Below are positions 11,901-26,900 of a DNA stretch of 64,000 bases, piece after piece (positions within the stretch are counted from its first letter, which is position 1; the number at the start of each line of letters is the position of its first letter). The notes beneath the pieces are model-generated. The model saw only the letters and a list, made by a program, of their open reading frames with translations, did not search any database and had not been told where the DNA came from. The DNA is from Lepidonotus clava. Its lineage: Eukaryota; Annelida; Polychaeta; Phyllodocida; Polynoidae. The stretch lies in NCBI GenBank assembly GCA_936440205.1, contig OW387149.1, positions 15,768,114-15,832,113 of the forward strand. Reading direction: 5' to 3'. The position numbers and the translations under genes are program-made.

Positions 11901-14900
11901 TACACCAGAAGAAGCTCCAGTATGCAGGTGTTGCACCCTGCTCAACATGAGGAAAGAGTAATCTGATCAAGTTGTTTGCTTTACGTTGGGAGAATCAGGA
12001 ATGCCAGAAGTTAGTCAAGCAAAATTGTTTGTTTTTTGCTAATGTTTCCAAATTACCTGTGTTTTACATGACAGATTTTTCTTTGGCTTATTTCCCTGTT
12101 GACTAGTCACCAATTAATAATCTGTTATTATGGAAACTTGTATTTCCATAAAAACAACTAATTCAACTGTTGAAATTAATACCTTTTACCTAATTTCGTG
12201 TAATTTTCAACTCTGAAGATGACCATCAAAACTTGAAAAATGCTGGTTGAATTAAAGATCTCAAACATCTGTCACCAACTCAATTCTCTGTGTTCGTTTG
12301 GGATAGTTCTACCATCATTTCACCAACATATTAGTAATAATTTCTATTTAAGAAAAAGGATAGGGAAGTGATGATGATGATGTTGGAGTTTAAGGTCTGC
12401 TCAGCAATTTTTCAGCTCTATTGAGACCAACTCTAGTTTTTGACTGTACATAGCAGGCAAGGCCTAGACTCAAACCTCGGCCAACCAAGTGTAAGGCGAG
12501 GACGATAACCACTACACTATTCTGCCCCCACCCCCCACCCCCTGGATTGGGATGTGAGTTGGGGTCAATGACAAAATCAGAAAATGTATGGAGAAAATTT
12601 ATAAGTGTCATAGAATATTATCAACATCATTATATAGCTACTGTAATACTACTGATTCAGGGTACCAACCAAAGTCCCATTTTCAAATTCCCTGTGTTTT
12701 CCCTGTCCCACGGCAATTTTTCCCTGTGTCATATCCAGCAATTTTAAAAGCCTCTACATGCAGAAAACAACAAAAAGTCGAACCCCTAATATCTTGAGAA
12801 TCAGGAATTTCAGAACCTGCCCAAATGAAATTCCCTGTGTCTTGGCAAAATTTGCTAATTCCCTGTGTTTTCCCTGACAGGGAATTTCTTTTTGCTATTT
12901 TCCCTGTTTTCCCTGTGTGGTTGGTACCCTGCTGATTGTACACTCTATCTAATTTGAATATTTCTGACATACTGATTTACCACTATTTAGCCACTCTATT
13001 TCCATTGGTTTCTACTGACACTGATTCTTTGCTCAGTATACATTGTAATCACACTGCTCTTTGCTCGAGGTTAAGTTTTGAAAGTCATCATCAGAACTAT
13101 TGAAATTAAAACATCTAAAAGCAGAGTAAATCTGAAAACTTACATCCCTGAATGTACCCTGGTGCCTATAACTCCTGCTAAAGAACAGCGAGACACCATC
13201 AACCAGCAAGGCATACGGGTATCTAGAAAGTGTAGAAACTTACAAAGTAGACTGGTGCTGTGAGGTGTCAACATATGCACTGGATGGATATGGAGTCCTG
13301 AAACCAAAAAAGAACATGTTTTTATCCTTGTTTGAAGGATTTGATTATTTAAATGCAATGTTTTCAGAAAACGAATTATGATTTTTCTCTAAACCTTAGT
13401 CCAAAGAAAAGTATAAAGAAAGTGTATCTATTAAAAGAAGCATGGACAAATCCTCAAGAGTGACAACATTTGGAGATTAAATCACTGTAGGAAAAATATT
13501 TCATGAACATAGCCAATGACAACAAGCTTCAACGTAATTTGATACCTTTGTGTCCTATTTAATTTATGTGAATCCTTCAAAATTCCACTTTGTTTATAAA
13601 AACTTAAGACTACATTACTATTTTATGGAACTGTAATAATTTATTTGGTCTCAAGTAGATTTATATAGTTAATATTTCTTATATTGCTTGGTTTTTATTC
13701 TTGAAATGTATTACTCAAGTTTCAAGAATTTCCAAAGTGTGCTACTCTCAAACACATATTTACTTTTGAAGTTCTAACAAAATGACTGAATATTCATGAT
13801 CAGTCATGAATTGCTTTTGACTTTATCTTAAACAATGAAGTGAATGAAACATTTACTTGAAAACGTCAGGGTCCTCATCCAAGTCAACAGCGCTCTCCAT
13901 TACACCAACAGAAGCTCCAGTATGCATGTGTTGCACCCTGCTCAAAATGAGGAAAGAGCAATCTGTCATATTTCATTTTTCAAAACTAGAAATCTTATGC
14001 CATAAGTTGGAGAGTAACCTAAATAAAAGGCCCAAAAAAGAGGGGCATGTGCCTGTTATCCACTTCCTAAATCTGCTGTAGAGAATATGTAGTAGGTACT
14101 TTTTTAAATTTTGCTACGTGGTTGACTTCTACTGTGCCAGTGGTAGAACTAGTCTCTGATTCGGGTGTTCAAATAAACAAGTCAAAACGTCTAGTAATAT
14201 TGTATCAATTCGGCGGCATGTATTGATTTAATGGTTTCGATTTAATATATGTAATACATGGTAAAAATTAAGTATCAAAGCAAGCTTTGATCCACATGAG
14301 GAGGCCGTATTAATAATACTAATGATTTATTGTGGTAGGTCTGAACTGACACCTATAGTGACAATCTGAAAAAATATTTATTTTCAAGCCTGAAGGTTAG
14401 ACATTGACTCAGGCCTAAGGGGGTCTGTACGTCGTATACAAATCAGATCTAATATATTGATGGTAGGTCAGAAAAAAATGACACTATAGTGACAATTTCT
14501 TAGGCTGGATAAGGCCTAAATAATTTTATTTTTTCGGACAGGGCCTAATTATTTTCTCATACCATCTGTAAAATATTCTTGCAAGTGTGTCCAGGCCTAA
14601 AACGATCAAACTATATGATGTATAGGACCCTGACATATATTAGAACGTAGATATATACATGAATTTCATTTTGATAGGCCTAATAAGGTCTAGATCTAAA
14701 TAATTATTTTTCAGATTGCCAGTGTCCAACCAATGCGTGTTAGGCCTCTAGCTTAGTCTAGGCCTATATCAACGGTATAATTTCAAATGCTGGTGTGTAC
14801 AGGCCTAAATTAATCAAACCATGCCATATATATGAGCCTAAGACATAATAAACATAGTTTCCTGTATTTCATTCATTTCGATAGGCTGGACAGAGCCTAA

Positions 14901-17900
14901 ACAATTTTTTTGGGGTCATTTTTTCATACCATCTGTAAAATATTCTTGGAAACGTATCCAGGCCTAAAAAATCAAACCATATGATATATAGGACCCTGAT
15001 ATATAGGAGAACATAGATATATACATGAATTTCATTTTGGTAGGGGTAATGAGACCTAAAATAGTGTTCTTCCAAATGCTGATGCCGCTGAGTTTGACAA
15101 GTTCAAATGACCTAGCCTCTAGGCTCTAGGCCTATACTGCTGGAAAACCGCTGCACCCGGCGGTCTGACAGTGTCAAGCCTCCTTGTGTCCAATCGATCC
15201 AATGTCTTTGCATTCGATATGAACGCATGTTTTAGACCCCTTCATGCGTTAGTATGCGTCCACAGGTCCACATAGATTCAATTAATATATATATTGAAAT
15301 CGGTGCAGGCGTGAGGGGAGAAAACCCGGCCAGGATGACGACGCTATGTTAGGTCTGACAGTGACAGTGCCTCCTCTTGTCCGATCGATCCAATGTGTTC
15401 CCTAAGATATGAACGCATGTTTCAGGCGACTTCATGCATTAGTATGCGTCCACAGGTCCACATAGAATCAATTAATACTAATAATAGCGCCGTAATCCAG
15501 CCGGGTAACATTTCGACAAAATCTTCCGGTAGACTGTATCACCCGTTTACGCTATAGTGTTCACAATGAGTATATGTACAACGAAAATGGGTCAAAGACG
15601 GACTATTCCGAGTAACGATATAACGGTTTGAATTCCGGGCTTGTATGTCTAATTTGTCCCAACTTGGCCCATTTTCACGATTTATTTGTATTCTATATGC
15701 CCAAATCTCAGTAATGAAGGCCAAAATAAGCCGAAATATAGGTTATTTAAGCCCTTTCGGGAGGAAGTAAGAATTCTCTCTTTTTTCCATTGTGACATAG
15801 TTGCATGTGACGCTGGCCTAGGAAGGAGAGCCTCGAAAGAGGCGGCTGAGTTAAAACGTATTAAACTATCAAAAGTCAAAAAGTATCAGCCGCCTCTTAA
15901 AAATGTAGACAACACTTTGACTGATGTAGTTCCTTATTTGGTCAACAGATGTCACCAGACTCAATGTATCTCACTACCAAGCTCCTGAATCCCTAAGACT
16001 CTTATTGTTGCAAAAGTATATATAATTTTCTGCCCGATACTGGCTACGGCTATCCCTTTATACCCATGATTATTGATTTCCCATGGTAGTGCTGCTGCTG
16101 GTAGACTAGACCTCCTGTCACAGGTTTGTCATACCTACCTCAGGCGCTACTCATAAAGTCCCTTTACAATTTTGAACTATTAATGTCTGTTTGTTTGTGG
16201 GGTTAGTTTAACGTCCGGCCAACACTTCAGGGCTCATTCACCAGACTGCACAAGGTCGAACTATTAATGATATAATCTTTCGCAGTCTGATGACCCTTCC
16301 TTTAATTCTCACTATCTATCAATCTACTCAAACATTACTGCTAACCATATGCATGAGGTATTAATTGCTACCTCAGTGCAACATGTTTGTTTGGAACTGG
16401 ACAAATTGAAAAGCTGGATGCCTGTACCACAACTCATCTAGTACTTAACCCTATTGCAGACCCTTAAATTCAACAGGGCAACATGGCTCTTTCTTAAATT
16501 TGAATTGCAACATGAAGCTCAGTGACATGAAGAAAAAATAAATGACATGACATACATTATTCTTTAAATTCCACATGCGACATGAAGGCTTTTTAAAATC
16601 GACATGAATATCAAAAAGATGGTGACCTGCAACATAGGCATTTCTTAAATTCGACATCTGACATAGGGACCCCCAATCTACACCCCTCCTATTGCCCACA
16701 GTATAATGAAGTGCAAACCGGTTCTATTCTCATAATATTACTTTTGTTCTTGATTTATAAAACCAATGTATTTTTAGATTTTATTCCTCATTTTGATATA
16801 AAAGTAGTTTTTCGGATGAAGTGTGTAATTTATTGAAATAATAATTCATCAGATTTCTGAAATCTGTTCGAAATAGGGCTATGATCACGTCATGAATAGC
16901 TGACTTGAGATTAAAAGATGCCAAATTAATAATTACCTTTGTGCCATTTTAGACGACAAATTCACTCTGCAGCAGCACCTAGAAAGCATAACCCGAAATT
17001 TCAATAATCTAATTTATGAATTAAACAAAGTTATAGGTCAGGAGGGCAAATAGCGGCCTAAAGTTAAAATAGCTTTTATAAACAAAGATTAAAATGCTGC
17101 TCCAAAGTGAATTTGTAGTCTTCTAATCAGCGTGGACTTCTAATGAGTTTGGAATAAACAATTTGTTAGATTATTTTTCATGAAAACTGCTGTTAGAACT
17201 AAGTTTAAATTGAATTTGGAAAGATATGATGGCTTTTTTTCAATTGGATGAGGGGTGAGAAACTAGAAGCCTACAGAAGTCCCCTATTTGCCTTCTTGTC
17301 TTATAGTAGGGGGTCGGATACTGTAAATCTTTATATATGTAAAAGTGTTTCCATCTTCAACTGATAGACATTTACTTTGCATTTTGTTGGTTGATTGATC
17401 TGGAAAACCTACAAAGGTTGCAGAACAGGCCCTTATGATATTATAGGAAAACATACAGAGGTTGACAGTACAACCCTGAATACGAGGTGGGTGTAGAAAA
17501 ATTACTGCTAATACATTCTGCAGGCTTCATATCATGCAGAAAATAAATCAATTCTATCGGATTCTATGTTTTCAGAGAGTGGCCACGATCACCCGTCACA
17601 TAACGCACCAGGTTTGTTTGTTTGTTTGTTGGGCTAGTTTAACATCCCGCCAACCCTTTAGGGTTCTTTTAACAGACTGCACAAGGTGAAGATTTGCGGC
17701 TAGTTTTACGCCACAAGGGCTATGACCGAATCTATGATATGATTTAGGAGAAACCCGCCGCCGGGTTTGATACCCTACTCTTTTGAAGAGTGGCAAGGGG
17801 TCTTTAATGTGCAATGTCCCAGAGAAAGCACACCACACACCCGGCCTTTGTTGACCCTGTTGGGGGCACAGGGTTCCCCTTTTAGTCGCCTCCTACGACA

Positions 17901-20900
17901 AGCAGGGGATACTGAGGAAACATTCTTCCCAGGGAGCTCCAACAGGAGCCCCCATCCCAGTCCCCCACGGTAAAGCGTAAGCATGACGTGTTTTTTCATC
18001 CCAACATCTCATATATTGTGAAATTTTGTCAAGTGGAAAATAGGCCGGCTTGGATCTTGAAGATTTAGAGATTCATGGAGAATTCTAGGATCAAATTATT
18101 TATTGAGCAAGCATTCAAGCCGACCTTTAAAAAAAACCTTAAGGAATAGATTCTGACATTAAATTTTTACTTTAATTAACATGAAAATAACATCATAAAA
18201 TAATGATTAAAGCAATACAGAAAAGAATGGCCATGCATTTAAAAATCATCAAAAATGAGGAAATCCTACAGAATCATGGCATCTCTGTTTTCTTGCCCTG
18301 TGAGGACATGGCTTAAAGGCGAAACACAAAGGAGAAAATAAGAATCCCAAATATTGTACAAAAATCTTAATTGATGTATATTTTAAGCAGAATTAGGCTC
18401 AAATTAGCATACAGGGACAATATAATAAGATAAATAAGCTTTTGTAAGGAGTGTGAATCCACTCTCACAGATTATCTCACAGGGCTGTGATGTAATCTAG
18501 GCTCTCGGTCACAGGGGTCTGTGTGTATAGTCACCCATAGCATGGGCCTAATCAGCTTGCCCTACAGGTGTGAAAGAGCCTAGATGACGTCACATGGACT
18601 CAGTAGAAGCCACTGTGAAAGTTTATTTTTAAATATCAATTACCCCTGTATTAATGGTGTGTTAGCAGTGATTTTGCAGATATATCCAAAGAAATACATA
18701 CTCAATACAATATAAAGATTAAAACTGCCTTTGCTGTTCTCCTTTAAGAGTGGCCTAGCAGCCCTGTACTTACAGCCAGATATCAGATGGGTCAGCCTCC
18801 AGCTCTGGAGCTGCAGCAACACTAGGGGTGCTCGTGCCCGAAGTACTAGGAACACTGGCACTTTTCGAAGAAGGTATTGGAGTTTTGAAGTCTTCGCTCT
18901 CGCCACTGCTTTCTACACTTGGTGGTTCACTGGGATGTACTCTGGGGCGAGGTGGTACCTGTAACAACAAAATTGTAGGCGTTAGAGGCTAAATCCCCAT
19001 ACCTACCCACTGATTGACACAGTCTACCTATAAATCAGTGGAATGCTATGGTTCTCTACCAATAGACCTGTCCACTTTCCAGGATAAATGTTCTGGAAAA
19101 ATGTTCATCATACTTGATTCACAGTATTTTTCTTAGTACTATTACCCAAAACTAAACTTTATAAGCTTTTACTTTCAATTATGATGTTAGACATGTAGCT
19201 GTAGGACTGGAAAGCAAAAATGGCATTTTCCCATAGGGAACAGTCTTAAAGCCCTTCAGCTTTGCCCACAATGTCCAACCCTAAAATCACAAAAACATAT
19301 CTTATTTTGGTTCACCTGAAATGGAGGTAATTACCTAGTTGAGAGATAATAATAATTCATCCTCATTTATCAACACCTTATTGACTTAGGTGTCAGTGGT
19401 TGACTGCGAAAAAACTGCAATTATGTCCGACCTCTGCATCATGCCAGTAATACATCCCGAAGTGGACAGGTCAATTTCTGCACCAATTTACGGGGTGACT
19501 GTCTGGGTATAGTTTTCAAACTCAGTTGGTCAACAGTTGGGAGTTGGCCCACTAGTCCACTGTGGTCTGTCCAACACTGAACCTTATCAAGTAAGTTTGA
19601 TAATTTGATGGCCGTCCACTGACTTTGGGCATAAACGGTCAGCCATCTCATCATCACCTTAGTCACCCTATATACCTACACTCTCCTTCTCCTTGAAGGA
19701 GTATAATTTCTTACCCCAACCTAACATGAGGCTCAATACTGAGACCTGCTTCTTCATTGTGTGAGACCATTTTCATGCATCTCTCCTCAAAGAAGGTCTC
19801 AGCAATTGTCTCAGCAACCTAATGTTAGGTTGGGGTAACTTACCGTAAGAAATTAGACTCCTTCAAGAAGTAGAGACATCCTTTGTCTCTTTCTTCTTAA
19901 AAAAGGAGAGAGCAGGTGTATAGGGTGCCTTAGTGGTCATTTGCAGCAGCACATGGTGCCAGACATGACAGCTATATTTATACTACCGATTGGGTATGTT
20001 GTTTTCAGTTCAGAAAGGATTCATTTATAGCTAAATCTAGAAATATTGGCCTTGTTTGCCTGTAGGGAAAAAATACAAGGTACAACTTTAGAAAATGAGG
20101 ATCAGAATTGGAATGAAATAAGCATAATTCGTGCATTTCCACTAAAAATAAACCACTTGTTTTCTAACAAATCTAAAGCATAGACTGCTACTTACTCAGG
20201 TACTGTGCCAACAAACAACTTACCGCTCGAAAAAGTTCAACCAGTAGTAGATTGATGGGAACTGTCACAAGCGCACTCTCGATTCCTATGATGATCTGCC
20301 AAAACGAGAACCGATAGTATCCAATGCCGAGTTGCTGAGCGGGGTCAGGAGTCTGGCCATAGAACATCATGTTGGTCAGCATGGCTGTCAGCATGAAGGA
20401 GAATGCGCACACAAGGCGCTGGGGCCGCGTGAAGGTAGTCTGAGGGGGCCGCACGAAAAAACTGACCCACATGTGCTTGTCCCTGAAATCCTAAAGAGAG
20501 GGAAGAAAAGCAACTATAAAAGGTGACTTCTTTCTACACATTCCTCATATTTGTTCTCTGAGCTTTCTTTGTCCTGTGAAAAAGTTTAGACTAGTTTTTT
20601 TTTACTTTTAAGCACAAAACCAGAGACCTTGTATGTATATATAGGATATATCGAGACTGGAAAGCCAGGGCAAAACCTGTTATGCACTACAGGCCTGCAA
20701 CCTAGGTTCTGGTTGGATTGGATTTGGATTGACCATTATGCCTATTCTTAAAATGGCATAGGGGTACCACTTGCTATTCCAAAAATACACTAGTAATGAT
20801 CAGACCCTGATCACGGTTGACTGGATTGGTTCCAACCAGCCACCAGGGAAACAGGCACATAGGAACATAGAGGAGCTTTCCACTCTCGATATATCCTATA

Positions 20901-23900
20901 TATATACATACAGGGTCTCTGACAAAACTATTATTAGTGAAAAAGTTTTGAGGCAACTGAACATATGGGGATCTTTTGCTGTATTCATATGCATGAATGA
21001 GTTTCTAGCAGAAATGTAGTCACTGCTTTTTATGTATTACTTATCGCAGAGTATAAAGCCGCATTCTCATCATTGAGGTGGATAAAATTTGATACGTTGA
21101 ACTCCCTTACTGTCATGCCCAATTCGTGATCAATAATGTCACTGGATTATGTCCCAAAAGTGGAAAACACCTCAACATTTTTTGCGTCGTTGAGCTTAAG
21201 TCGGCAGGTGCAAACTTAACGAAGGCAAGACGAGACCGTAGCTTTTTATGGTAAAGAAGCATGCCCGTATCCAGGAATTTCTGTAGGGGGTTGACCACAT
21301 ACAAAAAGCGGACCTTTTTTCAATGACCAAATTTAAAGTGTAGGGAGACCATATAGGGCCAAAACAAAAAAAAGGTTGTTGTGTTTAGATAACATAGGTC
21401 TAAAAAATTACGGTAGGTAGGTCAATGTTCTTCTTGGTTTAATTTCTTTTTGCTTTTTATTTTCACTTACCAAATAGACCCGGGTAGAGTTGAAGTGAAA
21501 AAGAACTCTAAAATCATCTTAAACCATTTCTAGGATCTACAATACATGCCCCGAGCATCTATAAGCTGTCTCATTCTGGGGGGTACCATTGCAATAATGA
21601 AAATCTTTTTCCAGAGAGTGGACCTAGCCTAGCCAGGTGGGGGGGGGGGGGGGGTGATGCATACCCCCCCCCCTGAATACGGGCTTGAGTAGTTCTCTCA
21701 CCTGGGAAGATTTCGTACTGAAGACATACGAGAACTTTTGCCTGCACTTTGGAGTTGATGCGACTAGGGTTTGATGGATGCTTTCATGTCCGTTGAGTGG
21801 CGACAACCAATCATTACATATGAAGTACCAGCTTGCATCAACCTGTAGATCTTTTACAACAATCTGACTCAGGAACCTGGAAGATTCCAAACATGAATCA
21901 AAGGTAACTTGTTAGTTTCCTATATTATCATTATTATAAGCCTATATGATTTTAACATTCTTATTGCCCTATGAACCTGAGAGGCAAAGATGTGAATTTT
22001 CATATCAAGTTATGTGAAGCAAATATATATATTCATGAAAAAGAGAAAAACACCAATGTTCAGCACTCTGAAAGCGTCAGAAAAAAAAATATATTCCTTT
22101 TTTTTCTATCAAGTTGTACTATGGTCTTTTAATCTACTTTTTCTTACAAACTTCAAATTAATACTGTTTTTAGGAAAATTAACAGTTGCCAAAAATGTGT
22201 GTGTGTGTATAAACTTTCATTGGCAACAAAACGATCTCAAGATACATGGGTCACATGAATATACATCTATACTACAATGAGTCTATAATGAGATGGTCAT
22301 TAGGTTAGAACACCATTTGAGTAAAAGACTTAACTACAGAAGCTAGGTATTTGCAATGGCCGCAAATATACGTCCAAAGTTTGGTTGCGATCAAGGTTTG
22401 TTTTTTTGTGGTATCATAAAATATGAATTGGATTACCATACATTTTTTTTATACAAATAAATAGTAAAAACAAAATTAAGACAGGGAAAAGGTCACATTT
22501 GGGTTACCAGGAAGGGAAGGCTCCTGAGCAGTCATGCCAGATGTCAACCTTTATCAGGTCCCCGAGTGATCGGCGTGTGGTCAGGAGGTACCAATCCTCC
22601 GCCCCAGACTGTAGGCGCTCGGTACCTGCCGGGTCTTTCAACAGATGGGTTGCACTCCGACCCCTTGTACCTATAAAAATCGTGACGTTTAATCAAAGAG
22701 GATATGAAATGAGAAGATCAAGGACTTTTCAAGGTATACCCAGTAACCACCCAGTGTTGATTCAATACTGAAAGTGGATTGAATTAGCAATCAATTATAT
22801 CTAAATTGCCTAGATATTTGATAATCAATCCGAAATCAATCCTTTTTAACATTGATTTATGACTGAGACATTGTGATGTTTCGGGGAAGAACGGGTAGCA
22901 AAATGCTCTTTCCACGGTTCACTTTTTGCATTTGGACTCTAAACAATCCTCAGCCCAGTTTGCTCTTGGTATCACGAGAGCATGAGCAGGATGAGTGGCA
23001 TGAACGCTTGTTCGGGTCCGCTGCAAAGCTGCAAGGAGACGGGTCGAGTGGGCGGTTGTACAGGCATGTAAGTCCAGGAAAGTCATTTCCGCGGAAAAAT
23101 GATAAAATTGCTCAAAAACAGATAAAAACCTGATTTTTGAGGACGGAAATCAAAGTATTACACGTTTTTTAGGCAATATATCATAATAAATATCTAAAAA
23201 TCAGAAATATTCTAAAAAATTTCTACATTTCTTGCAAAAAAATATTGAGGTACCCCCCACCCCCTATAGAAAAAATATTTTCTCCTCGGATCTGGACGAA
23301 TCTCAAAAGTGATCAGAAAAATTCAAAAAAATGCGGAATTCCGCATTTCCGCGGAAATCTTACATGCCTGTTGTATGGTTCTCAGAGACATACCCCACGC
23401 ACAGGGATGCACAGTAGTCAGGATATAGCTTGTGGGGTTCGGTGGGTGGAAGCTGATGGGGGTCGTCAACTCAGGGGAGGATGGTGAGGGCTGGCCTTAC
23501 TGTCCCAGCCTTTCAGGATTCATGGTCTCATGTCGGGATTCTAGCAGTCTTGTGGGACCAACCATTCTAGACAAGGAATTGGGGTGATGTCAAAATAAAG
23601 GGGTGGTAGCATGCTAGCCAGTCGCCCATGATCTCGTCTCTAACGCTGGCCATCCTCTGATCTCGTACCCTCAGTCTGCTCGTTCCCATTCTCATATGCT
23701 TGTTTGACAGGGGGCACTGTCTGCCAACTTTGTCAAAATGTAAAGTATTTCAATACAACAAGGTCCCAGGTGGATCTTGGAGATTCAGCTGGAGATTCAG
23801 GTCGGTTTGAAAACCGAAAAACTCCGGGTTATTCGTCTTTATTTTCTATATATGATAGTAAATAGATCGATCAAATATGAAGTTATGAATACGAATTATC

Positions 23901-26900
23901 GGACGAATTATCAATCGAATTAAACAAGACCTATGTGATTGCCTTTATAGAAAGATTGAAAGAGAATTTCGTCAATCGTAATTATTGGAAGTTAGTTCAT
24001 ACAGTTTAGCTTAAAAGGTAATTAATCTTTATGTGGCAGCCCAACCTATGCCGCAAAGCCTTTATTTAATGTTTTACTAATCTAATCTAAAAATATCTCT
24101 AATATATAAATATGTAGCTTAAAAAAGTGATTTTTACAGATGTGAGGGGTCAGAACTGGCACTATAGTGACAATCTTTAAAAAAAATTCATTGGCAAGCC
24201 TGGACACTGACAACAGCAGAGAATTAACAGGGTGAAGTCTATCTTTCAACATTGGGGAGGTAATGATTCAGCCACTGACAGTAACTTGGGCCTAGATATC
24301 TTAAATCTTAAAACAGTTGGAATACTTTGATGGTAGGTCTCCAGAACTGACACTATATTGACAAATTCACAAATCATTTGATATCTCAATCATTTTTTAT
24401 CTTAAACCTGTAAAACATAGTCTCTGAAAATAGATCTATTCAAATTGCAAAAGTATCCAGGCCTAGCTCAGTTGATAACAACCATATAGACTGATATCTA
24501 GGCCTAAATAAATTCCTAAAAGTTGTCAAGACCCCTAATGTTGTAGTCAAAATTGTAAATCAGACACAGAAACAAGTTCAAAAGATTTAATCTCTAAAGT
24601 TTTAAAAGAGTTACTATCAAAAGCATTTGATAGAGATAGGTCGGCCCATTTTAATCTTTATTGAATAATAATATTAATGATTTATTGTGGTAGGTGTGAA
24701 CTGGCACTATAGTGACAATCTGAAAAAAATATTAAACTTGGAAGCCTAGACACTGACAGCTGGAAAACAACTTGACAGTGTGACGCCTATGTTTCAACAT
24801 TGAGAGGTAATGATTCTGACACTGACAGTGACTTAGGCCTAGATATCTATTATTTTTTAGATAAGATATTTTGATGGTAGGTAGGGAAAAATGACACTAT
24901 AGTGACAAATTCACAAATAATTTAATCTTTGAATCATTTTGATCAGCCAGCCTCTAGGCCTAAGACTGCACCATCTGTAAAATATTATTGCAACCGCATC
25001 TAGGCCTAAAATAATCAAAGCATATGATATTTAGGACTCAGAGATACAGAAGAACATAGATATATACATGGATTTTATTTTGGTAGGCCTAATAAGGTCT
25101 AAATAATTATTTTTCAGATTGCCAGTGTCCGACCCAAAGCCCGAGTTCAATGGCATTCTGATTCTAGGCCTAAGATTGTACCATCTGTAAAATATTACTG
25201 CAAGCGCTTCCAGGCCTAAAATAATCAGACCATTTGATATTTAGGACCCTCACATATATGAGAACATAGATATATACATGGCTTTCATTTTGATAGGCCT
25301 AATAAGGTCTAAATAATTATTTTTCAGATTGCAAGTGTCCGACCAATGCGCGTTAGGCCTCTAGCCGAGTTTAGGCCTAGATTTCAACGGTATTATTTCA
25401 AATGCTGGAAAAAATATATGAACCCACCTTTAAGGCCTGTGCTGGAGTCCTCAATGCGTTTCAATGCGTATATCCTCCACAATTGATACGTTTAATGTCA
25501 TCCTGGTTTCCTGATTTCAATGAATCGGTGCAGGCGTGCGGGGAGAGAACCCGGCGAAGGGTTGACAGCGCCATGTGACAGTGCCTCCACGTGTCCGATC
25601 GACCCAATGTTTTCCCTTCGATACGAATGCATGGTTCCCGCATGAGTTTTCAATGCGTTGTATGCGTTTAAGGGTGTCCAGTCGTCAAATATATATATAT
25701 TGAAACCATCATATAGCGCTGTAATCCAGGTATCGAGGCGGCGAAAGAGCAGCCTCCCGCCAAAACGTCCGACCGCGGCGACTGCACCCGGCCGAGTGAC
25801 AGTGAAGCTTCTTCACGGATCGAAAGCGAGGCTGCTGCGCGTAAGATGACGCGCCCCGACTACAAGCTTGCCGCGTCGGGTAACGGTCCGATGTGACGAT
25901 TGTATTTCTGGTCTTATTTGATCAGATATCGATATAAATGATCAAGTTATGGTGTTATAGGACCTTAATGATCATGTACAATTCATATCAGACAGGATTA
26001 CGCTGAATTCTATCGGACTCAAGGTTTTCTGGAGGTAACGGGCCCGGTGGCGCGTCATTTAACGCGCCCGGTAACGCTGAATTCCCAGCGCCTGGCGGGT
26101 CAGTGACACGATGGAATTTCTGTTTTATTGGTCAGATATCGGTATGAATGATATATTTATGGTATTATTGGACCTTAGAGATTATGGGGCTTTGATATCA
26201 TGCAACAAATCGATCAATTCTATCAGATTCTCTGTTTTCTGGAGGTAACGCGCCCGGCGACGCGGCCCGGTAACGCTTTGTTTGTTTGTGGGATTAGTTT
26301 AACGTCCGGCCAACCCTTCAGGGTTCTTTTACCAGACTGCACAAGGTAAAGCCTTTCAGCTCGTTTTACGCCACAGGGGCGGTGACCGAATATTGAAATG
26401 AGGTGCCTATTTGTAGCAGTGGGACCCAATGCCCTCTTTATAGTGCTGCCACACTGAGATATCATGTCATAGGCCCACACAATACCCCACCCAGTCACAT
26501 TATACTGACACCGGGCTGACCAGTCATGTTTCGTGGTTCTTACTTTATACCGAGTGCCAGGCAAGCAAGGACCACTACCATTGTTAAAGTCTTTGGTGTG
26601 ACTCGGCCAGGAATAAATCCCAAGACCTCCCAGACTCAGAGCGGGCACTCTACCAAAGAGCTACTGAGTCTGGTCTCCCCATTTGTCACCTCCTACGAAC
26701 AGCAAGGGGCTGCTGGGGACCTATTCTTCCCAGGAGGCTCCCAAAGGAACCCCCACCCCGGATCCCCGCTAAAATCGATCAATTCATGACGATTTCGACC
26801 GTCACAGGTTCTAACATAACCTGACTTTGCGGAATGGAAGAATAGGTCGGCTAAGTTTTAAAGATTTAAATCGTTTTAAAGCTTTAATACTGTCATCAAA

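Larger units (their letters stand above)
8824..12110. repeat. Tandem segmental duplication carrying the A/B loop exons
   Basis: The sequence 8,824-9,175 plus 10,110-10,930 is matched in order by 11,029-12,110, covering flanking intron, exon B, intron and exon A. The left copy is lengthened by a SINE and a nested TIR element (9,430-10,112) and by a hairpin at 10,551-10,606, which the other copy has only as the right arm. A more diverged third copy lies at about 13.14-13.95 kb. Confidence 0.85.

Noticed and set aside
26223-26648. A 141-codon minus-strand frame
   Set aside because: It lies almost entirely in the SINE S1 inserted in L copy 2; no domain character.
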